NCBI RefSeq assembly: GCF_014839805.1
Contig: NC_051115.1
Location: 1,238,600 to 1,302,599 of the forward strand
From: Manduca sexta
Taxonomy: Eukaryota; Arthropoda; Insecta; Lepidoptera; Sphingidae
Length of the DNA stretch: 64,000 nucleotides
Direction: 5' to 3'
The notes beneath the pieces were generated by a model. It ran no database searches. It saw nothing but the letters and a program-made list of their open reading frames with translations, and was not told the DNA's origin. Both the position numbers and the translations under genes were made by a program. Shown piece after piece: positions 26,001 through 36,304 of the stretch (position 1 is its first letter; every line of letters begins with the position of its first letter).

Positions 26001-29000
26001 GACCTTGAGGTATCGCCTTAAAGCGTGCAATGTTATTATTGTTTTTGTATTAGTATAATACCGATTGGGTTTGTAATCCAGTGTTTATTAATTAGACATT
26101 GGTTGAACAGTCATCGGCAGCCATCATCCGAAGTGTGTCTTTGTCATATTAGCACATTTGATAAGGCTAAATAATTGTTAGAATAAGGAGTGGTTTAAAT
26201 TATCACAAACATGGCATCACACGTAAGGTGTCAAAACGAGCGCTACAGCAGCAAGGCAAAACACGTACTATGTGTTTTCTGTAGCTAACGCGAATGATTT
26301 GTCATACGTGTTTTATCCGCAAATACATGTGTTTATTTTTTGAATAGCATATAGTAGTAGTGTAATTAGACTTTAAACCGTTTTTTTTTTGGTTATAGCC
26401 CCAGGTCAGGCAAACAAAATGGCTTAAATTACCCTTAATTTTTCACGGATTTTTTTAAAGATTAAGTGAAATGCGAATAAAACAGCAGTATAGTCTGTTC
26501 AGGAAGAGAACCGTGGTGGCCGAAAAGTGAACTAACTTTCGATTTTTACACGCAACACTTTCCCGCCATTTGGTAAATGTTAAACTCATTGTCATGTATT
26601 ACTTTGTTATAAATGACCTTGTGTGTTATTTTTAGGGATTATTGTACAGTAACATACCGAAACTAAACAAAAAAAGTAATTAAGCACAGTAGCGACTCAA
26701 AACCCACGACGGTTCTCTGTCTAAACGGACTATAACATCTAGTACATTTCTAAATATGAGCATTATATTTCACAGTGCGAAGCAATCAGAAGCATTTCCT
26801 TGTGAGTTCTGCGAGAAAACGTTCCGATGGAAGACGTCTTTGCGGAAACATCTGGAAACACACAGAATAGAGGCCGGACAGAAACGGAAGCCGTATTGTG
26901 AACCTTGCAGGTAAATGGGGATAAGGGAAGGGGATGGGTGGGATGGGGATAGGACAGGGTTCGTAAAGCACGGTGACTCCAACATAACTGTCCAGACGCC
27001 CCACCACCTAGGCTGGGTTTTAGTGGTAATACAATTTGCCCGCGAAACCAAGAAAATAACCAGCAAAATTTTGAAAGTGGTCTATGAGAAAAAAAACTAC
27101 GTACCTCTGCTCTATATGGATGCTAGTTACCATTAGAAGCAATGGATTTCCCATGCTCGTGTAAAAAATAATCACAATTTTAAAAATTTCGTTGTATTTA
27201 CTTTGGTTTTAAAAGTAATTTATGATATTCGATTTTGTTTTGTTACAGGCTATCATTTACGACGTCGTCGAATCTCAGGAAGCACGTGAAAACAAGTTCA
27301 AAGCATCAGATACAGTTGAAGTTATGGTAAGTTATGCATACAAAAGACACCAAACAAAACTATAATCCTCTTCTATATATAAAAAACAAAGTACCCTTTA
27401 CTGTCTGTATGTTATCGATTTTCTCAAAATCTACGGAACGCAGTTTTATGCAATACCCTGCAATCACTAAGCTGGGGGATTCCAGCATCACACTCCGGGT
27501 TTCCCCCGATGTTGACGGCGGGGTCTGATACACAAAAAAAAAAAGAAAATAAATCCATTAATCAAAAATTTTGGATAACAAAATAAAATGACCTATTCAA
27601 CATCGCTGTACTCAAAAGTTTAACGATTGTCGCTTAGATATCGCCTTTCAAGCGTTGATGAGTTTTTGACTCCAATAAATTGTACACAGACGCGAACGAA
27701 ACCTACTGTAATGGAAGAATGAATATATGTTGAGAAGTGTTAATAGTTTCAGGTTACTAACTTAATACTATACGACTTATATACTAAATACACATACTAC
27801 ACTACCTACCTACGAAACTTGTAATATGATAAAATCTAACAGGAAGTTGAAGCAATCATTACCACAAGACACAACCAATCCGGAGAAGGAAGCGTGCATA
27901 CAGCAAATAAAGCGGTCGGTGAACACGGCGAGAGAGCAATACCCGTGCCCGCAGTGTGACAAGAAGTTCCAGTGGCGAGGGAATCTGCTGCGACATCTGC
28001 ATAGCCACGAGGCGAGGTAACTATACTATACCCGAAGCTAGTCAGTAGACTAGCTTCGGGTAACAAAATTACATGAAGGTAACAAAACTGACTAGCTCTG
28101 GGTAACAAAAATGACAAGATAACAAAACTGGCTAGGCATGGGTAACAAAATTGATTAGCCTTGGGTAACAAAAATGACATGTAGGTAACAAAACTGACTA
28201 GCTTTGTTTGGGTAACAAAAATGACAAGATAACAAAACTGGCTAGGCTTGGGTAACAAAATTGGCTAGCCTTGGGTAACAAAAATGACAAGATAACAAAA
28301 CTGATTAGCCTTGAGTAAGAAAAATGACAAGAAGGTAACAAAAATAACTAAGTCTTATGTAACAAAGTCGACTCGACTAGCTTTGGACGACAATAATAAA
28401 GCTGAATATGTTTGCATTTTTCATAGTATTCCATATTATTATGCAATTATTCCTGTGTTACAGAGCGAACGGCGAACTGGTCTGCGAACCGTGCAAAAGA
28501 ACATTCTCCTCGATAGCAACGTACAAACAACACATGAAGATAAGCAAAAAACACGTCAGTGAGAATGATTTTAAGTGAGTAGTAACATTGGACATACTTT
28601 GAATATTTGATTTGAACATTTTATTTTTGAGTGTGTGTGAAGTCTTCGCACTACAGCGTGGTGGACTAAGGCCTATTCCATCTCAGTAGTAGAGGAGGCC
28701 CAGCAATGGGACAGTATAGTATCAGCCCTGTATTATATACTGTCCCACTGCACGGACCTCCTCTACTACTGAGAGGGATTAGGCCTTAGTCCACCACGCT
28801 GTAGTGCGGGCAGACTTCCAACCCTCAAAATCCCTATAGAGAACTTCTCAGGTATACAGGTTTTTTCACAATGTTTTCCTTCACCGTTAAAGAAAGTGAT
28901 AATTCACAAAGAATACACACATGATTTTAGAAAAGTCAGAGGTGTGTTTGTGATTGAACCTACGGACATTCGTCTCGGCAGTCCGTTCCACACCCAACTA

Positions 29001-31910
29001 GGCTATCGCCGCTTTTTTTTGTGGGACTGGTGCATTCAGTGGGACAGTATAAAATACTGATACTATTATATCGCGAAGGTTTTTATTTTTCTAGTCAAAA
29101 TATAATTTAATTAAATTTTTTCAACTATTTAACAATAACCTGCCTTTCTAGGTATATGTGTAGTGACTGCGGCAAGCGTTTCGCGAACAAAACGCGTCTT
29201 AAAGACCACATCGATTGGGAACATCTGAAGAACTATGTACATACGTGCTCTGTTTGTAAGAAGGTATGTTACTTTATTAAATAAAATGCTTTTTTCATCA
29301 CACAGGCGAACATTTGCACTTATAAGTCAAGGTACATGAGAATATTTAATTATTATTTAAATAAAGTCGCTTATAACTAAAGATATTTTATTTTGTACAT
29401 AAATGAAAGAGGACAAAGTAAACAAAGAAGTCAGATCGGGCAGGAAAAAATAAAAAAGATGTATACAGGGTCATTTTGATATTGTATTAATAAATGAAAC
29501 CACATACTTATCTACTTGGAAATAACAGTTTACAATGAGTTACTTGAGACGTAGATGTAAAAAAAAGTGTAAGTTTCGAACAAAATAAATATTAATAAAA
29601 AGTAATTTTAATTTTACGCGCCCTAATGCCACTACTACTACTCTAAGATAATTCGTCGCGACAACATCATACTTTCATTCAGCAATACACTCATGCACAC
29701 CCCATATTAGCATTAGGCTACAAAATGATCACAAAATCAGAAAACTAAAACCAGGATTTTTATTGAAAATATTCGTTATTAATGGATGAGTTTTGGTACC
29801 ATGTCGGCAAAGGTGAAGACGAGTATGTGGTTTCATTTAGTAACGCAATGTTAAAATAGCCCTGTATAATGTTAATAAAGATAAAGAAAGGAACGCGTCG
29901 CGATCCTCACCGGTGAGGACATGAGTCCTAACCTAGCTAACATACCAGCCTTTCACTAGCTACCTAAGTGATGACTACATGAAGAAGAAAGGCAGAAACT
30001 CCGGGCTTTTTTTGTCATCAATTGTCCATTGAATGTTTTGTATTTTTTTCCTTATATTTTTATTGAATTAATTTGCATGGACCTAAGATGTTTTTATTAC
30101 ATAGATACGTTGTCCGAGCTCAATATTGGCAAGACGAAAGCAAGGTAATTGCCCGACATTCCCTTAGTCAACCTCCAACCACTGTCGCGGCTAGTCGGCT
30201 TACTAACTTTTTTATTTTTATAAATAAAGTGCCTTCCTGTGTTTTTTGAACGATGTACGAATTATACTCCAACTGTGAATAAAAAACGGTTAATTTCATA
30301 CGTTAGTAATAGGTATACACTATTTAACTTATTTTTTAACTAATAAATGCATTTTATTCGACTGTCATGGCGACGGGGCTGTGGACGTTCGGGCTCATTC
30401 AGGTATACTCGGGCACCCTCTGGCCGTATAAACGCGAAACACTAGGGCTGTGACTATAGTAAATACTGCGCTGTTTCTATGTGCAATTTTGTTAGTGTAT
30501 GAGGCGTCTATTTGTAAAACATCATTGGCATGGACATTATTATTGAAAGTGAATAATGATTTTTTATGTTTCGAATGTTAGATGCATGAATGTTTGAAAT
30601 AAAACAATTTTTCGGATTTTAGCGCAGTTTTTGATATTGTAATTTTCTCCCAATGTTTTTAAGACTGCATTCTTCATTAGTGGGACAGAGGTGTTAGCCG
30701 TTCGAAAAGTAAATAGTTTAAGACCCTAAGAAGGTTATATGCTACGTTCTATCCCGGGAAAATATAGCGGGAAGGTTATATGCTAGGTACTTTCTATCCC
30801 GGGAAAATATAGAGGGAAATTTATCCCGGAAAACTCCTTCGCGCGGACGAAGCTGTTGGTTTTACAGGGCGAAATACTAAATGGTTAGCCGTAAATTGTT
30901 CGATAACATTTATTTACACACCACAATGACAATGAGTGAGTGTTGCCAGTAAAACAAAAATATTTGGTTATGATTGTTTTACTTGTTGGAGAATGACATA
31001 GTACAGGAACGACTTTATTGTGGGCGCACATTGGACAGGAACGGAACAGGAAGCAGCGACAGTGTTGCCGTCTATTGAGGCATGACCATACTTTATTTAT
31101 TGTTGTCTATGTGGGAATGATAAATCTAACAGAAACTGCGAGCAAGCTGGTTATTCAATAGAAAAATTTTGCGACGCAATATATCTCCTCCAATTTCTAG
31201 GTGTTCAAGAGCCACACATCCTTATACTTGCACATGCAGGTAGTGCACAAGAACGGACAGCCAGAACATCTCTGCGACCACTGCGGGAAGGCGTTTCCGG
31301 TGAGTGACGTGTGACTGCCATTTTCAATATCGCTTTTTTATTGATTTGAATGACGAGACGAGCTTGCTGATCGCCTGATGGTAATACGAGCGTCCATAAA
31401 CAGTAGAAACACCAACACATTGAACTACAAAGTATTCTTTGTTATTCCACTGCTCTCGCCTGAGACATGACATGTTAATGTCCAGTCGTTACACTGGCTA
31501 CAATGTTCAAACCGGAACACAAGTGACTACACACAGCTGCTTGGCAGAAATAGACATTTTCACTTCTTTCAAAAATTAGTTCTGTCAATGTGATATTGAG
31601 AAATTTATTTATTTTAATTAGATATTGAAAAATATAATCTCAATAATGTACGCAAAAAAAAGATTTAAAAAATACATAATCTATACTAATTTAAGTTAGA
31701 TTCAAAGTTAAAAAAAAGGGCCCTAAGAGCAAATTTTTTTACAACTATTAACATGTGATTGATGCTGCGTAGAACCGTGCAAAGCTGCGCAGCCACTGTC
31801 GCGCGCTGCACAGCGGCGAGTGTTGGTACCGCTGCGGCGCGTGTCCGGCGCGCTTCGCGTGGCACTCGTGTCTGTCGCGGCACGTGCGGCGCGTGCACCG
31901 GGCTGTCTAG
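20017..31910 (+). CDS. Gene C: ZAD-C2H2 zinc-finger protein, 11 fingers, complete
   Basis: Exons: 20017-20136, 20951-21070, 22376-22585, 23320-23517, 23955-24121, 25091-25165, 26776-26910, 27249-27326, 27843-28016, 28464-28574, 29152-29263, 31201-31299, 31773-31910 (TAG). Total 1737 nt, 578 aa plus stop; every junction keeps phase. ZAD halves: ICAACLSIGRKM and LICWECNAIITRF. Exon 3 is acidic with LKQEE and IKEEVD SUMO-type sites. Exon 4 starts KVKKKKKRK, then the linker (ELSEQEIAEERRQ) and finger 1 (CEMC). Fingers 5 and 7 have H-x5-H spacing. The final two fingers are joined by HSGECWYRC, a decayed form of the TGERP linker of B and E. Two adjacent ATGs (20017, 20020) are possible starts. The last exon is strikingly GC-rich compared with its surroundings. 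AATAAA at 32545 could be the poly(A) signal. Confidence 0.92.
20137..22375. other. Introns 1 and 2 of gene C
   Basis: Contain a palindromic MITE (21139-21331), a dispersed repeat with a TGCACCCCCC-type core (21400-21625), a family-4 repeat (21935-22165) and a short family-5 piece (22213-22280), apart from coding exon 2 at 20951-21070. No other gene seen. Confidence 0.5.
21139..21331. mobile_element. Small palindromic MITE with CCCCCTTATT ends
   Basis: Outer CCCCCTTATT / AATAAGGGGG, TA on both sides, and an inner inverted pair of GGGCCGTTGTGATTGGCTAA around 21170-21228. In gene C intron 2. Confidence 0.6.
22651..22905 (+). mobile_element. SINE family 1, partial
   Basis: Starts within the tRNA-like part (GGACTGCCGAGACGAATGT) and keeps the body and tail. 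Confidence 0.7.
23760..23905. repeat. CACTCACACTCGC-type short tandem repeat
   Basis: Degenerate ACTCAC repeats in the gene C intron, ending about 50 bp before the exon at 23955. Confidence 0.75.
24193..24500 (+). mobile_element. SINE family 1, full length
   Basis: In gene C just after the exon ending 24121. Head GGCGATAGCCTAGTTGG present. Confidence 0.8.
24690..24935. repeat. Dispersed LINE-end-like repeat
   Basis: TGGATGAAACTTTACAGTAA and ATCAGAATAACACATAGG block, ending GAAGCCGCGAGCAAAAGCTA. Also at 44990-45240, 45570-45690 and 49690-49835. Confidence 0.55.
25801..26023. mobile_element. Palindromic TTAA MITE, about one arm plus centre
   Basis: Keeps the centre (TTTCGGCCTTTAAAATTT) and the complete right arm to GGTATCGCCTTAA. 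In gene C. Confidence 0.65.
28031..28390. repeat. Hairpin and GGGTAACAAAA minisatellite after a gene C donor
   Basis: Begins 14 bp after the exon ending 28016. A 13-bp stem (CCCGAAGCTAGTC / GACTAGCTTCGGG, loop AGTA) at 28031-28060 is followed by about 15 units of GTAACAAAA with alternating CTGACTAGC and TGACAAGA spacers. Confidence 0.8.
28720..29012 (-). mobile_element. SINE family 1, full length, inverted next to a partial copy
   Basis: Minus orientation; abuts a plus-strand fragment at 28628-28722, so the pair could fold on itself in the pre-mRNA of gene C. Confidence 0.8.
29466..29864. mobile_element. 399-bp TIR element nested in a family-5 repeat
   Basis: Ends CAGGGTCATTTTGATATTG and its imperfect reverse complement (TTAAAATAGCCCTG), both continuing into AAATGAAACCACATACT; TATA on each side. 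Splits an older repeat (29277-30015). Confidence 0.65.
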
Positions 31911-33146
31911 CGACCTGCTGCGGCTGAACGTCACTCTGTACCTAGTGACTTTAACAGAGCGTTGTTGCCAGTTGTGAGGGATTCCCCCTAAATTTGGGGA
32001 TTTTCGTGGGGATGAAATGTTTGTGGTATTTTTTGGAAGAAATTTGCTGGATTGATTGATAGATTTTTTGCATAAACAGGCGTTTTGAACAGTGGAAAGA
32101 AAGAGGATTCATATTTTCCAAAAGAATTGGGGTCACGTATTTAGGGGGATTATATTGAAGTCATCTGGCAACATTGCTTCGTCCTATGTAACAAATCCGA
32201 ACGTAGCGTCTTCCACACGTGTGACACTGGTCCAAAAATCTAGGTTTTTCGGTCCAGAGATGTCAACAAAACGGATAATGATGACGGATGACTTCGTGAC
32301 TACTTTAAGTAAAACAATATAAAAAAAAACTGTTTTAGATGAACATTTTTAAATCATGGTTGATTTTAAGTCGATTCTCGTAGAAGCGTTTTATTTTTAA
32401 TGAACATCCTCCGTCGCGTTTCCCAGAGAACCAGAAAAACCATATATCGACCTGAAAATTGATTGCTTTCCTAGCCTTGTCATTTTTAAAGCAAGTCAAC
32501 AATTTATGACCACCGATATGTGTATTTGTGATGAGTATTTTTATAATAAATGTATGTTTGAAATGATTTTGATGTTTTATTTGGCGTAGTCTAGATTTAG
32601 ATATTGACGTTGTAAGACTAATTGATTTAAACATTTTTTATTTCAAAAAATTTTAACTATGTTAGAAAAAATGTGCTGATTTTTTAAATATGTTATGTTA
32701 TATGTTTTAAAATTAGCCTTTCAACCATCGATATATTTATTTATTTGGACAACCAACAAAACATACACCATACTATTTGTAACATTACAGTAATTGCTGC
32801 AGTGCAGTTTTAATTACAGGCTGTCACAGCATGAACATATTATTACATAACAATAAACAATTGGCTGCACCATAAGTGCAGTATATTCTAAATATAAGAC
32901 TGAATATAAAACTAGACTTAGGTTTCAACAAGCGAGTTCAATATTTTCTTATATATAATATTAACTCTGTGTTTTAAAATTCGACAGCCGATGTGATAGG
33001 TAATGAAACTATTGATATATCAGGCAGAGTTCCAGACAGTTCTGAGCCGAATTTGTTAATAGTTCACCCAGGTTGCTAAAGGCGACATAGTTCCAATCGG
33101 GGACCTTTTCTTGCCTCCGCAAATCAGGCTCCCGCATCCAGGACAT

Positions 33147-33468
33147 GCGGCGATAGCCTAGTTGGGTGTGGAACGGACTGCCGAGACGAATGTCCGCAGG
33201 TTCAAATCCCAAGGGCACACACCTCTGACTTTTCTAAAATCATGTGGGTATTCTTTGTGAATTTATCGTTCGCTTTAACGGTGAAGGAACACATCGTGAG
33301 GAAACCTGCACATCTGAGAAGTTCTTTATAGGAATTTCGAAGGTGTGTTAAGTCTACCAATCCGCACTACAGCGTGGTGGACTAAGGCCTAATCCCTCTC
33401 AGTAGTAGAGGAGGCCCGTGCTTAGCAGTGGGCAAGTATATAATACAGGGCTGATATTATTATTATAC
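33147..33468 (+). mobile_element. SINE family 1, full length
   Basis: Complete head with box A TAGCCTAGTTGG and box B GGTTCAAATCCC, tail GGGCTGATATTATTATTATA. Flanked by CCAGGACATG on both sides. Confidence 0.85.
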
Positions 33469-33624
33469 CCAGGACATGTCGGGCGGCACAAACAGTAACC
33501 TAAACTTATGGAAAGTTATTCGGTATTGTTCCGGGCCGATAGTCAGCAGAAAAACCCGACCTGGAGATTGAACCTTAGACAACACGGAATACGTACCGCT
33601 ATCAGTAAATTTCTAAAAAGTAAG

Positions 33625-33975
33625 TAGACTCCCTCAGTGGCGGAGTTGTAATTGTAATCGGTATGAACAAGACTACCACGCTGAGGTCCTGGGTTCAGAA
33701 CCCGGATCGGGCCAAAAATAACTGAGCCTGGGTTTTTCCATCTTAAAAATTACTCAGTCGCAGCTCGAAGTCAGATAGGTAGCGGTGCGATACTTCTGTG
33801 CCTCTGAAAGCACGTAAAGCCGTTGGTCTTGCGCCTGATCTCTCTCCGGTCATGTCGGCTTGCCGTCTCACCGGACTATGAGAGTGAAGGAACAGAGAGT
33901 GCTGTGTATTGCACACTTGTGGACTATATCCCCTGCATACCTGGCTAATCTCCAAAAATTGGCCGAAAATCGGCT
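33625..33975 (+). mobile_element. SINE family 3 (tRNA-derived)
   Basis: Head CTCAGTGGCGGAGTTGTAAT with box B GGGTTCAGAACCCGGATCGG, then a body shared, inverted, with 62035-62358. Lies just past the 3' end of gene D. Confidence 0.6.
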
Positions 33976-34081
33976 AGGAGGTAATTCATTTAAGTCCTAA
34001 TTTTTCCTTTCGAAAACCTACGTGCGATATTTCATGAAATATTTAATGAAAGGCTCAAAGAAAAAGAAATATAATATTTTT

Positions 34082-35345
34082 CTAATCACCAGCTCTTACG
34101 AACACTTCTATATTCTTATTTAATATTATCTCCTTACTAGCTTCTTTGAAATCTGATTTACTACCTTTACTACCTTTTAGTTTATTCTTTCCAGAATTTT
34201 CTGAAGACATTTCTTTCAATCTTCCTGCTACAATAACATCTTTATCAACCAAATTGGACTCTTTAGTTTTATAATTAAATAGATCATTTACAATGTTCCC
34301 AACGATATCATTCAATTCTTTATAATTATTGCTTTTAGAGACTCCGTTTAGTTTGTTTTTTATATTTTGAATATCGTCTTTAGTAAAAAAGTAATTTAGT
34401 TTATTAATTAAATAATCCATGAAATATCCTTTTTCGTTTTGGAGGTAACGTCTAACACAATTTTTAACTTCGCTCGGATCATTTTCAGCCCACCTTCTTA
34501 ACGTATTTTTGACATTTTGCTTTATATTTCTTACTATGAATCCATCGTTGTCATTAATTTTCAGACCTTTAACTTTTCTGTACAACTCTTTAGATAGATG
34601 GATGATATCCTCGTCGCTACAATTCAATAAAATATTTGCTATTTCATCTAAAATGTCGGAGAATTTTGAGCCGTCGTTTTGAGCTCTGTATTCAAGTGTA
34701 GGGTTTAATATATTTTGTAAATCGTCTAGAAATTTTCTCACGTTGTGTAGAATGGATGTGTTACCTTTAGCGTCATTAGGTTCAAGCAATACTGATGTCT
34801 CTAAATTTAAATTGACGCTTTTAGGGTCCAGAGTAAGAATTGGCACTGAAATATTAAAAACTATTAGGTATGCCTTACTTTGTAGAAGATATAGCTAAGC
34901 TGCTTCTCTAACCGTATTTTTAGAAGATATCTAATCGAAATTTATAAAAAATAGAAAAAAAAAAACATTTACAATATGCTACTTAACCTCTAGTTTAATT
35001 TTTTTGTATTGTGAATATTATGTAATTAATTTCATATTCTGATTCCTAATCCCTCTCAGTAGTAGAGGAGGCCCGTGCTCAGCAGTGGGCAAGTATATAA
35101 TACAGGGCTGATATTATTATTATAATTTCATAATAAAAAATGTCATTAACACGCATATGTACACACACAAGCATGAGCAGTATAATCTTCTAAATAGTTA
35201 TATTTCTATTGCTTTTTGTTTTTTTGAATAAGAAAACTAAAAGGAAAAAAAACGTGATTACTGATGCTTCATATCCAATAAATAAATATTTTAGTAAAAT
35301 AATAATTTACTAACCGAAAAGAGTAAACAAAATTGTTTTTTCCAT
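34082..35345 (-). CDS. Gene D: small predicted secreted protein of unknown family
   Basis: Two exons (minus): 35345-35315 and 34845-34082, joined in phase 1 (G|TG, Val), 795 nt, 264 aa plus stop. Exon 1 (MEKTILFTLF) plus the first residues of exon 2 (VPILTLDPKS) form a short hydrophobic stretch that reads as a signal peptide. The mature part is about 240 aa, rich in Asn, Lys, Asp and Leu, mostly helical in character, with two cysteines (NCSDED, VKNCVRRY) and a Lys/Ser/Gly-rich section near the C-terminus. I recognise no domain. A TATAAA at 35386-35381 lies about 36 nt before the ATG and an ATTAAA about 35 nt after the stop. It shares nothing with the zinc-finger genes on either side. The long ORF and clean splice support a real gene; exon 1 is the less certain part. 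Confidence 0.62.
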
Positions 35346-35514
35346 TTTAAAATTCTCACGATACGTTCGTTATCATTTCGTTTATACAAAACTTACATAT
35401 TTTATTCATGTGAGGTAATATTTTCTCAGTCGTAAAGTTAACTCGTAAAACTTTAAATTAAACGAGACTACAGGAGTGTAGCATTTTTAACACTTTTGGT
35501 CGATTTTGATTATT

Positions 35515-35795
35515 TACACACACACACACACACTCATATTCACACACACACACACTCATATTCACACACACACACACTCATATTCACACACACACACACT
35601 CATATTCACACACACCCACACTCATATTCACACACACACACTCATATTCACACACACACACACTCATATTCACACACACACACACACTCATATTCACACA
35701 CACGCACACACACACATACAGATACAACAACACACACAGACACAAACGCGCTCACGTACATACCAACCCACATAGACACACACGCACACACACTT
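35515..35795. repeat. (CA)n/CACACTCATATT minisatellite
   Basis: CA runs punctuated by CTCATATT, becoming more irregular after 35700. Upstream of gene D and downstream of gene E. Confidence 0.85.
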
Positions 35796-36098
35796 TTCAT
35801 GTGTACTCCATCCCACAAGGCTTCTAGAAAACTAACGCCGTATATTTTAAGGATTTAGAAATAAAACTAATTTTACAAAATAATATTTATTGCACAATAC
35901 TATAGGAATCAGGATTTCACATTCGGGAAAAAAAAACTAAATTTTGTCAAAATTACCTTCATTAAAAACCAGATAGATTTGTTTAAAAATTTTCATTTTT
36001 ATTTCCTTGAATATTTTTTACTACTCGCCGAACAAGACTCAAAGGGGTGAAATGGAATAAAATGATTACTAAATAAATATATTTAACTGAAATCTTAA

Positions 36099-36290
36099 TT
36101 TAGTCTTATTCCGTTCACCCCTTGAGTCTTATTCCTTTTCATCCCTTTGAGTCTTATTCCTTATCACCACTTTGAGTCTTATTCCTTTTCACCCCTTTGA
36201 GTCTTATTCCTTTTCACTTCCTTGAGTCTTATTCCTTTTCACCCACTTGAGTCTTATTCCTTTTTCTCCCCTTGAGTTTTCACCCAACGC
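36099..36290. repeat. 25-bp minisatellite in the 3' UTR of gene E
   Basis: GAGTCTTATTCC recurs every 25 bp (36124, 36149, 36174, 36199, 36224, 36249) plus one at 36101. It starts 15 bp after the stop codon. A reversed unit (AAGACTCAAAGGGGTGAAAT) lies at 36028. Confidence 0.8.
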
Positions 36291-36304
36291 ATCCTGTCGA
36301 GTTC

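Larger units (their letters stand above)
31911..34081. other. Convergent intergenic region between C and D
   Basis: Holds the 3' UTR of C (possible AATAAA at 32545) and, from 33147, two SINE insertions listed separately. Nothing else recognised. Confidence 0.5.

Noticed and set aside
31759..31977. Plus- and minus-strand ORFs over the last exon of gene C
   Set aside because: Other frames of the GC-rich zinc-finger exon; the real frame has two C2H2 fingers.
33147..33240. tRNA-like boxes A and B as tRNA genes
   Set aside because: Same in all SINE copies, followed by the SINE body and tail, with target duplications.
35496..35858. ORFs of repeated Thr-His-Ser-Tyr
   Set aside because: Translation of the CA/CACTCATATT minisatellite; open in several frames only because of repeat composition.
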